This document shows positions 6,909-12,655 of a DNA stretch of 12,655 bases, piece after piece. The first letter of the stretch is position 1. Every line of letters starts with the position of its first letter. Origin of the DNA: Deltaproteobacteria bacterium. Lineage in GTDB: Bacteria; Desulfobacterota_B; Binatia; Bin18. The translations under genes and the position numbers were made by a program. A model generated the notes under the pieces. The model made no database searches, had not been told where the DNA came from, and saw only the letters and a program-made list of their open reading frames with translations. The DNA is taken from the NCBI GenBank assembly GCA_012271025.1, contig JAAXHF010000074.1, forward strand, positions 1 to 12,655. The letters run 5' to 3'.

Positions 6909-8564
6909 TCAGTGCGTCTCGCCGACCGAGGCGGTGATGTATTTGATCGTCACCGGCGACAGCTCGTGCGGGTCGGCCATGACCTCGATGATCACAAACG
7001 ACGGGATGTCGTCGGTCGCCTTGAGCGCGGCCCGCAGCTCGGCAACCGTCTGCACCCGGATGCCGGTGCCACCCCACGCCTCGGCCAACTGGGCGTAGGG
7101 CCACGGCGGGGTGGCCAGCAGGTCTTCGCGATCGGATATCGGTCGGAAGATGCCCCAGCCGCCGTTATTCATCAGCACCACAATCGGGTTCAAACCGTAG
7201 CGCGGGGCGTGGGCGATTTCCGGTCCAGTCATCTGAAACGCGCCGTCGCCGCACAAGATCAACGGGCGCTGGCCGGTGCCGAGCTGCGCCCCCATGGCGC
7301 CCGGAATGCCAAACCCCATCGAGGCGTAATAGCCCTGGGCCAGATAGCTGCTGCGGCGGCCAAAGCGCACGTCCAGGCCAGCAAACAACATATCGCCCGC
7401 CTCGGCCACCACCAGATGTTCGGGATGAGTGTTCAGAAAGGCGTTCACCTCGCACAGCATGTCGGTGACCCCGATGGGGCGATCTTCGCCCGGCGCCTGG
7501 GGCGCGAGATTGTCGTGATAGCTGACCGCCTCGTGGCGTTGGCGAATCGGCGCGTCGAGCAGCGCCTGGAGATAGTCGTCGAGGGTGACATCGGTATAGC
7601 TGTGGTGGCTGATATCGACCCGGTTCTCCGAGGCCCAGACCAGTTTTTCGCGCGGCAGGCGGGGCAGCTGAGAGCCCAGATTCATATCGGTCAGCAGCGT
7701 CCCCAGATTCACCACCAGGTCGGCCTCGTCAACCCGGCGGCGGATCGGCTCGGGTGAGATGACCCCGATATGCACGCCCATATGCTGAGGATGGTCGGCC
7801 GGAAACGCGCCCTTGGCCAAGACGGTCGTGGCGCACGGAGCGCCCGTCTTCTCGACCAGGGCCACCGCCTGATCGACGAGTTTGTGGCGGAAGACCTCGA
7901 TACCCACAATCACAAAGGGTTTTGTGGCCTGATTGAGACGGCTCACCGTATCCCGGGCTGCCTCGGCAACCTTTTGGGGATCGGAGTGGTAGCGGTCGAA
8001 AGTTCCGTCCCAGGCCAGGATGGACTTGGGCACCGTGATCGGTCTCTCGACCATGTCCTGATGGATCTCGATATAGCCCGGCTGCTGGTGCAACCAGATC
8101 GCCTGCATGACCGTATGAATATCCTCGACCGCAGTCTGGGGATTATCAATAATCTTGGCCGCACACGTGATTTCCTTGAAGACCCGAAACTGGGACTCGA
8201 TTTCCTTGGCCTGGTGGTGGACCAGAATACCCAGCTTGCGTTTTTCCTCGCCCGGTCCGCCGCTGACGACCAGGACCGGCACCCGCTCGGAGTAGGAGCC
8301 GGCCACCGCATTGACCACATTCAACCCGCCCGCCCCATAGGTGACACACAGCACGCCGAGCTGCCCGGTCGCCCGCGCATAGCCGTCCACCGCAAAACCG
8401 GCTCCGGGCTCGTGTGAAAACGTCATCACCCGCATATCGCGGGGTTTGCCAAACTTCATGAACAGCTGGATGACCAGATCGCCGGGAATGCCGAACAGGC
8501 GGCTGACGCCCGCCTTGCGCAGATAGGCCACCAGAAAATCGCCGAGCTGCATATGTGCTTTCAT
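6909..8564 (-). CDS. Thiamine-diphosphate-dependent 2-keto-acid decarboxylase-like enzyme
   Basis: This predicts 551 residues, the size of pyruvate, indolepyruvate and phenylpyruvate decarboxylases. The N-terminal domain has FGIPGD (Asp29) and HEPGAGFAVDGYAR with the ThDP-activating Glu52. His116-His117 in GILVHHQAKE match the HH motif of this decarboxylase group. The ThDP/Mg site GDGAFQMTG starts near 439 and ends with NN near 466-467. After NN the sequence is GGWGIFRP, so the Glu of NNxGYTIE in Zymomonas PDC (Glu473) is not present. A non-oxidative decarboxylase or carboligase acting on an unusual keto acid fits best; an acetolactate-synthase role is less likely because of HH. GGGAGG about 5 bases upstream supports ATG 8564. 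It has its own extended -10 promoter (8585-8593). Confidence 0.85.
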   Translation of the reverse strand: MKAHMQLGDFLVAYLRKAGVSRLFGIPGDLVIQLFMKFGKPRDMRVMTFSHEPGAGFAVDGYARATGQLGVLCVTYGAGGLNVVNAVAGSYSERVPVLVVSGGPGEEKRKLGILVHHQAKEIESQFRVFKEITCAAKIIDNPQTAVEDIHTVMQAIWLHQQPGYIEIHQDMVERPITVPKSILAWDGTFDRYHSDPQKVAEAARDTVSRLNQATKPFVIVGIEVFRHKLVDQAVALVEKTGAPCATTVLAKGAFPADHPQHMGVHIGVISPEPIRRRVDEADLVVNLGTLLTDMNLGSQLPRLPREKLVWASENRVDISHHSYTDVTLDDYLQALLDAPIRQRHEAVSYHDNLAPQAPGEDRPIGVTDMLCEVNAFLNTHPEHLVVAEAGDMLFAGLDVRFGRRSSYLAQGYYASMGFGIPGAMGAQLGTGQRPLILCGDGAFQMTGPEIAHAPRYGLNPIVVLMNNGGWGIFRPISDREDLLATPPWPYAQLAEAWGGTGIRVQTVAELRAALKATDDIPSFVIIEVMADPHELSPVTIKYITASVGETH

Positions 8565-8584
8565 ACGTCCCTCCCTTCCCCATC

Positions 8585-8593
8585 ATTGTAGCA
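8585..8593 (-). promoter_or_regulatory. Extended -10 promoter of the ThDP enzyme gene
   Basis: On the minus strand this reads TGCTACAAT: a TACAAT -10 hexamer with the TG of an extended -10 one base before it. It is 20 bases upstream of the ATG at 8564, which leaves a short leader carrying the GGGAGG site. No good -35 lies 16-18 bases upstream, which extended -10 promoters can tolerate. The 8580-8640 stretch is clearly richer in A and T than its surroundings, as expected of a promoter. TTGTCA (minus strand, 8628-8633) is too far, 37 bases, to be the -35. Confidence 0.5.
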
Positions 8594-8684
8594 AAAGGCA
8601 AGCGTGATCTCATTGCAGATATCGTTTTGACAAAGGGGGAAGCGGGAAGCGCAGGCGAATGGATGGGGCAGGAGGAGAGGCCCC

Positions 8685-8712
8685 GTAGGGGCGGGTTTAA
8701 ACCCGCCCCTAC
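8685..8712. repeat. GC-rich palindromic repeat, copy 2
   Basis: This is a perfect 28-base palindrome, with arms 8685-8698 and 8699-8712 and TTTAAA at the centre. Its core is the same as copy 1 at 92-120, which has a single G at the centre and one mismatch. It lies 15 bases after the LLM oxidoreductase stop (minus strand) and about 90 bases before the ThDP enzyme promoter. It may stabilise or end the LLM transcript, but there is no T-run. Two copies in 12.6 kb, both in gaps, point to a dispersed intergenic repeat. Confidence 0.85.
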
Positions 8713-8727
8713 ACGAGCCGAATTCCA

Positions 8728-9771
8728 TTACGGCGCATCGTCAAGACTGCGGATCAGCTCCATCACCTGTTCGAGCGTGGCGATCCGAGCATTGAGCCCG
8801 TCGGCCTCAATCCGCAGGGTCAGCCCGTCAATCCCGACCCGCCGATATGTGTGGAACCGCTGGCGCACCATGGCGGGCGTGCCAATCGCGCCGAACTGAC
8901 TCACCATGGCGTCCGGCACACGCTCGGCAGCTTCTCTGCGCTTACCCGCAATCCACAGCCGCTGGACCGCTTTGGCCTCGTCCTCAAAGCCGGAGCGCTG
9001 AAACGCGGCGTTGTAGAAATTCGTTGTGGCCGACCCCATGGCGCCCAGGCTGAACGCCACCCCCGGTTTGCGGGCGGCGATCAGTTCCTCGACATTGTCG
9101 CCAATTGCCACCGGGCAGGTCGCGTGCAGCTCAATAGCGTCCAGGCTGCGGCCCGCAGCCTGAGCACCGTGACGGATATGGGCCAAATGCGCCTCGGCAT
9201 GATCGGGCGAGAATGAGGTGCCCAGCCAGCCGTCGGCCGCCGCCCCGGTATACTCTAGCGCCTTTGGCGCCAGGGTGGCCAGAAAAATGGGAATGTCCAC
9301 CGGCGGATGGTCAATGCGCAGCGCCTTGCCCTCACCGCCCGGCCGCGGCAGGTGATGAACGCGACCGCGATAGCGCAGCTTCTCGCCCCGAAAGGCCAGG
9401 CGGACAATCTCGACCGTTTCCCTGAGCCGGGTCAGGGGCGCGCGGAAGGCCACACCTTGCAGTCCCTCGACAACCTGGGGGCCGCTGGTGCCCAGCCCCA
9501 GCACAAAGCGCCCCTGGGACAGATCGTGCAGGGCCAGGGCGCTCATGGCGGTCATCGACGGTGTGCGGGCGCTGATCTGCATGATGCCGGTGCCCAGCCT
9601 GATACGGCTGGTGTGGCCGGCCAGATAGGCCAGCGAGGTCACCGCATCCTGACCCCAGGCCTCGGCCGACCAGACAGAGTCCACGCCCAGGCGCTCGGCT
9701 TGGCGGACAAACTCCAGCGTGCTGCGGATATTGGTTCCGGTCGCGCCACCGACTGTGATAGATGTCTGCAT
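8728..9771 (-). CDS. LLM-class flavin/F420-dependent oxidoreductase
   Basis: This predicts 347 residues with a luciferase-like TIM barrel. Diagnostic parts are FVRQAERLGVDSVWSAEAWGQ (21-41), RLGTGIMQISARTPSMTAM (58-76) and GRFVLGLGTSGPQVVEG (87-103). GLGxSGPQVVEG is characteristic of the F420-dependent branch, so reduced F420 is a possible cofactor, though FMN users share much of the fold. The substrate is unknown. No F420 biosynthesis gene is in the window to support the cofactor. ATG 9771 begins exactly at the first barrel strand (MQTSITVGG). No Shine-Dalgarno is visible before it, and a GTG seven to eight codons earlier is an alternative. The frame further upstream overlaps the NRAMP-like gene and is not LLM-like. 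It is divergent from that gene with a 61-base gap. Confidence 0.87.
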   Translation of the reverse strand: MQTSITVGGATGTNIRSTLEFVRQAERLGVDSVWSAEAWGQDAVTSLAYLAGHTSRIRLGTGIMQISARTPSMTAMSALALHDLSQGRFVLGLGTSGPQVVEGLQGVAFRAPLTRLRETVEIVRLAFRGEKLRYRGRVHHLPRPGGEGKALRIDHPPVDIPIFLATLAPKALEYTGAAADGWLGTSFSPDHAEAHLAHIRHGAQAAGRSLDAIELHATCPVAIGDNVEELIAARKPGVAFSLGAMGSATTNFYNAAFQRSGFEDEAKAVQRLWIAGKRREAAERVPDAMVSQFGAIGTPAMVRQRFHTYRRVGIDGLTLRIEADGLNARIATLEQVMELIRSLDDAP

Positions 9772-9832
9772 GCGTGTGAGATACCAGATTCGCACCGCAA
9801 AATCACGACCGGAATCACAACAAGGAGGCGGC

Positions 9833-11245
9833 ATGAACGCTCGCATCGCACCGCTGAGAACGGCCGACCTGCCCCACCGCAGCCTGTCCTTCTGGCGCAT
9901 GACCGGACCGGGCGCGGTGCTGGTCGGGCTGTCGATCGGGGCTGGCGAGATTGTACTGTGGCCGTGGATCACCGCCAAGTTCGGGGCCAGCATGGTCTGG
10001 GCCGCCGCCCTGGGGGTCTTTCTGCAGCTGTGGGTCAATATCGAAATCGGCCGCTGGGCGATTGTCACCGGCGAGGCGCCGTACACCGGCTTTGCCCGGG
10101 TGTGGATGGGCTTTATCTACGCCCTGCTGTTCGTCGGCTTTGTAACCCTGTTCCTGCCCGGCTGGGCGCGTATCTCGGGCGCGGCGCTCAAGGCGCTGCT
10201 GTTCGGCCCGGACGGACCCGGCCCGGACTGGATGTGGACCGGCCTCACCTTTGTGTCGGTCGCGCTGGTGCTGTTCGGACCCAAGGTCATGTATCGGGCG
10301 GTCGAGCGGATCACGATCGGGCTGGTCGTGTTCATGACCCTGGGTCTGATCTTCGTCGCCTTTCAGGTCGGCACCCTGGACGCCGTCGGTGAGATGGCGC
10401 GCGGGCTGCTGAACGTCGGCCATATCGAGCTGGACGACGAGTTTCCCTTCAGCCGTTTTTTCGGTGCGGTGGTGTTTGCCGGGGCCGGCGGAGCCGGCAA
10501 CCTGTGGTACGCCTTTTATCTGCGCGATAAGGGCATCGGCATGGGGGCGCGCATGCCGACCCTCACAAACCCGCTGCGCGGCGGGGCCGATACGGAGACG
10601 CCGACCGGCTATACCTACCCGGACACCGAGCCGAACCGTCGCGCCTTCAAGGACTGGCTACGCTGGGTGGTGTTTGACCAGACGCTGTACTTCTGGCTGC
10701 TCAACAGCTTTACCATGTTCCTGTTCATGTTCGGTGCCCTGTGCGTGCTGCGGCCGCTCGGTCTGGTGCCGACCGAGGGCCGGATCATCTGGGACGAGTC
10801 GCTCATCCTGGGCGAGAGCCTGGGCAGCTTTGGACGCTATCTGTACCTGGTCATCGGCATGGCCGCCCTGTTCAGCACCCAGCTGGTGGCGGTCGACGGC
10901 GGCGCCCGGGTGTGGGCGTATATTGTGCGCAGCTGCTTTCGGTTCGGCCGGCGTGTCGATCAGGCCAGACTCTATCTGCCGTTTGCCGTCGGGTTCATGC
11001 TGGCCGGCACCGCCAGCACCTGGTTCTTTGAGCAATACGCGGTAACCGGACTCGGCTTTATTTTTAACGCCGCACTGCTGGGCGGTTTTTCCATGGCCAT
11101 GTACGTGCCGCTGATGCTGTACCTCAACCTGCGTTATCTGCCCGTCTCGGCCCGGCCGGGGCCGGTGTGCATCGCCATGATGCTGGTCGCCTCGGGCGTG
11201 TACGGCAGCTTTGCCGTGTACAGCCTGTGGACGGCGATTGCCTAG
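9833..11245 (+). CDS. NRAMP-like (COG1914-type) transporter lacking canonical metal-site motifs
   Basis: This predicts 470 residues, about 11 membrane segments, inner membrane. AAGGAGG (9822-9828) four bases before ATG 9833 fixes the start. The first helix reads MTGPGAVLVGLSIGAGEIVLW (23-43): the GPG entry is NRAMP-like, but the DPGN metal-binding turn is replaced by GAGE (36-39). Helix 6 reads FAGAGGAGNLWYAFYL (215-230), without the Met and His of the MPH motif. Such divergent NRAMP-related carriers occur widely in environmental bacteria and their substrates are mostly unknown; the label divalent metal transporter should not be taken as proven. RMPTLTNPLRG (240-250) and the following soluble loop up to the next helix are a long insertion-like region. 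The TAG stop shares CTAG with the convergent DUF1329 gene. Confidence 0.82.
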   Translation: MNARIAPLRTADLPHRSLSFWRMTGPGAVLVGLSIGAGEIVLWPWITAKFGASMVWAAALGVFLQLWVNIEIGRWAIVTGEAPYTGFARVWMGFIYALLFVGFVTLFLPGWARISGAALKALLFGPDGPGPDWMWTGLTFVSVALVLFGPKVMYRAVERITIGLVVFMTLGLIFVAFQVGTLDAVGEMARGLLNVGHIELDDEFPFSRFFGAVVFAGAGGAGNLWYAFYLRDKGIGMGARMPTLTNPLRGGADTETPTGYTYPDTEPNRRAFKDWLRWVVFDQTLYFWLLNSFTMFLFMFGALCVLRPLGLVPTEGRIIWDESLILGESLGSFGRYLYLVIGMAALFSTQLVAVDGGARVWAYIVRSCFRFGRRVDQARLYLPFAVGFMLAGTASTWFFEQYAVTGLGFIFNAALLGGFSMAMYVPLMLYLNLRYLPVSARPGPVCIAMMLVASGVYGSFAVYSLWTAIA

Positions 11246-12639
11246 GGCACGGCGTCAAAAACCAGCCGGCCGGCCGCGTCCTGGGCTGCCAGTCGGGCCA
11301 TCAGCTCGGGCGACAGGCTGATCCGGCGCTGCTCGGGAAACTTGCCCGGCTCCAGCCCGGGGCGCAGGAAGAACTCCTCGGGCCGTTCCACCCCCAGATA
11401 GCTGCGGACCGGGTCCAGATACCACTGGCGGCGCATGAAGTCCGGGCTGAAATAGGTCAGGGTGTCAGCCTCGGACCACTCCATCGGCCGGATGCCGTCG
11501 CGGATATTATAGGTCAGGATATCGGCCGCGATGTCCCAGTACAGGTGGATGAAGGGCGCATAGCCCCGGTCTCCCAACTCCGGGTTGACCAGCTTGGTGC
11601 GTCGCACCTCGACCTGGACCAGTCGGTCAGCCCGGTCGTACATCTCGGTACGCAGCGGATAGAAGGCGCGCTTTTCCAGCCAGTACAGCAGACGCGGGCG
11701 GGCGTAGTCGGGAATCCAGTCGGCCCTGGCCCGGGCTTCGACCACATAACACTCGACCCCGCCGTCGGGCGTATAGTGGGCATAGTCTGCGCCCATCAGG
11801 CTGATATCCTGGGTCGCAATCTGCCGAAACGTCCCGTCGGTCTGGGTCACCAGCACCTGCGGGCGGGTGGTCGGAAAGCGCACAGTTTCGTACAGCACAT
11901 CGGTTCCCAGCAGCCGCCACGAAAACTCCCAGGCCGCCCGGCCCGAGGCGTCATCAAAGGTCACCGCCATCTGGGGAAAGGGCTCGCTGCGCCGCTGCGA
12001 CTTCTGGCGCCGCACCCGACGCAGCGACGGCGAATAAAAAAACATATCCTCCTTCTTGGCGAACTGCGGCCCGGTGCGGTAGCGGAAGACGAGGTTCATC
12101 GAGCCGTAGGCCTCGGGCGGATACAGATGCTGGGTGAGGTAGCGGTACAACAGCTGGCCGGGCTGACGGCCGATCTCAGCCGCCAGGCCGCGCGGCGCAG
12201 GATAGGCCATATAGCCCACCCCCTGGCCGGCGATGGCCAGAAAACCGGTATGGGAGATGGAACCGAAGATGTTGGCGAACACGCACGACCAGCGCGGGCG
12301 CTGGGTAAACTCCATGGCCCGGATGCCCATTTCCTCGGCGCTGTACGGCGGGCGGAACGGATACGGTTCGGCCGGCAGGTAGGGATACTGGGAGTGACGC
12401 GGCGTGCTGGCGGCCAGCTCGAGCCGGGCCAGCTCGGCCTCGGACAGCTCGGCCAGGGTTTTCCAGCTGCGCCCGCCCGCCGCAGTCTGGCCGAAGACGG
12501 GTGCAACAGACAGACCGCCGACCAGCAGCAGAACGAGTCCGACCCACCGCCGGGCGAACGGTAACCGCTGCCCAGGTCTGGAGAAACCTGGGCTCAGCGG
12601 TCCTTGGGGCTCGGACTCAGGCGCGCGTGGGACGCCCAC
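11242..12639 (-). CDS. DUF1329 family exported protein (5' end uncertain)
   Basis: At least 465 residues are predicted. RRWVGLVLLLVGGLSVAPVFG (30-50) is a signal peptide, with cleavage likely near 50-51, so the protein is periplasmic or outer-membrane associated. DUF1329 proteins are predicted to be related to LolA/LolB-type lipoprotein or lipid carriers; they are often near efflux or lipid and steroid genes. Matching parts are FFYSPSLRRVRR, then LLGTDVLYE, WIPDYARPRLLYWLEKRAFYPLRTEMYDRADRLV, and the C-terminal LSPELMARLAAQ. The start is unsure: GTG 12639 lacks a ribosome site and lies inside a hairpin. The frame is open to the window edge, and no ATG, GTG or TTG stands nearer the signal peptide. 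The gene could therefore begin outside the window. Confidence 0.8.
   Translation of the reverse strand: MGVPRAPESEPQGPLSPGFSRPGQRLPFARRWVGLVLLLVGGLSVAPVFGQTAAGGRSWKTLAELSEAELARLELAASTPRHSQYPYLPAEPYPFRPPYSAEEMGIRAMEFTQRPRWSCVFANIFGSISHTGFLAIAGQGVGYMAYPAPRGLAAEIGRQPGQLLYRYLTQHLYPPEAYGSMNLVFRYRTGPQFAKKEDMFFYSPSLRRVRRQKSQRRSEPFPQMAVTFDDASGRAAWEFSWRLLGTDVLYETVRFPTTRPQVLVTQTDGTFRQIATQDISLMGADYAHYTPDGGVECYVVEARARADWIPDYARPRLLYWLEKRAFYPLRTEMYDRADRLVQVEVRRTKLVNPELGDRGYAPFIHLYWDIAADILTYNIRDGIRPMEWSEADTLTYFSPDFMRRQWYLDPVRSYLGVERPEEFFLRPGLEPGKFPEQRRISLSPELMARLAAQDAAGRLVFDAVP
12565..12600. repeat. Strong hairpin before the DUF1329 signal peptide
   Basis: CCGCTGCCCAGGT (12565-12577) pairs with ACCTGGG (12586-12592) plus CAGCGG (12595-12600), giving 13 base pairs with a 2-base CT bulge and an 8-base loop. 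It falls in the poorly conserved-looking N-terminal lead of the DUF1329 reading frame. It may be a structured leader, a terminator of an upstream gene, or coding by chance. There is no T-run. Confidence 0.6.
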
Positions 12640-12642
12640 GCG
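12624..12642. repeat. Short perfect hairpin at the DUF1329 5' end
   Basis: CGCGTGGG (12624-12631) and CCCACGCG (12635-12642) are perfect complements around a 3-base ACG loop. It covers the candidate GTG start at 12639. With the hairpin at 12565-12600 it makes this segment look more like intergenic DNA than coding DNA, yet the frame stays open across it. Confidence 0.55.
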
Positions 12643-12655
12643 GCGGCGAGCCGGT

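Noticed and set aside
8627..8632. Plus-strand TTGACA as a -35 box
   Set aside because: No -10 lies 16-18 bases downstream and no plus-strand gene follows; the next genes are on the minus strand.
11167..12564. 465-codon plus-strand frame opposite DUF1329
   Set aside because: It is rich in Gln/His/Gly with no domain and no ribosome site, and it overlaps two supported genes.
1..12655. CRISPR array, tRNA, phage or toxin-antitoxin module
   Set aside because: No spaced direct repeats, cloverleaf or recognisable module gene was seen on either strand.

Overview
The window is GC-rich chromosomal DNA from a bacterium, almost wholly coding, with short intergenic gaps, Shine-Dalgarno sites on several genes and coupled gene junctions. 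The gene types suggest an uncultured soil, marine or host-associated Gram-negative-like lineage: GMC oxidoreductase, LLM flavin or F420 oxidoreductase, DUF1329, UMF1-type MFS, a NRAMP-like carrier and a ThDP decarboxylase. A near-identical GC-rich palindrome (core GGGGCGGGTTT/AAACCCGCCCC) sits in two gaps, a kind of dispersed repeat seen in large environmental genomes. I cannot fix the phylum from the sequence alone. No tRNA, rRNA, CRISPR, transposase or phage gene was seen.

Layout: (1) The window opens with the last 20 codons of a choline-dehydrogenase-like GMC oxidoreductase (+). A palindromic repeat follows in the convergent gap. (2) On the minus strand are a YihY/BrkB membrane protein and, downstream of it, a UMF1/Atg22-like MFS transporter. 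(3) Divergent from yihY is a tight plus-strand operon: Hsp20, a LonC/LonB-like protease with an AAA_32-type N-terminal module, a small two-helix membrane protein, and a class II aldolase/adducin enzyme. Its junctions are an 8-bp overlap, a 3-bp gap and a 4-bp ATGA overlap. (4) A convergent ThDP-dependent 2-keto-acid decarboxylase-like gene (-) has a visible extended -10 promoter. Upstream of it, after the second palindrome, is an LLM-class oxidoreductase (-). (5) Divergent from that is a NRAMP-like transporter (+). Its stop codon shares one CTAG tetranucleotide with the stop of a convergent DUF1329 exported protein (-), whose 5' end reaches the window edge and contains two hairpins.

Functionally the window divides into a protein quality-control operon (Hsp20, Lon-like protease, small membrane protein) and a set of metabolic and transport genes of unknown substrate. 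No clear, wholly new system was found. The best leads are: the Lon-like protease, with an intact Ser673/Lys716 dyad but a damaged Walker A motif, translationally coupled to an Hsp20 that lacks a C-terminal IxI motif and followed by a small membrane protein; the NRAMP-like carrier, which lacks both metal-binding motifs; and the dispersed palindromes.
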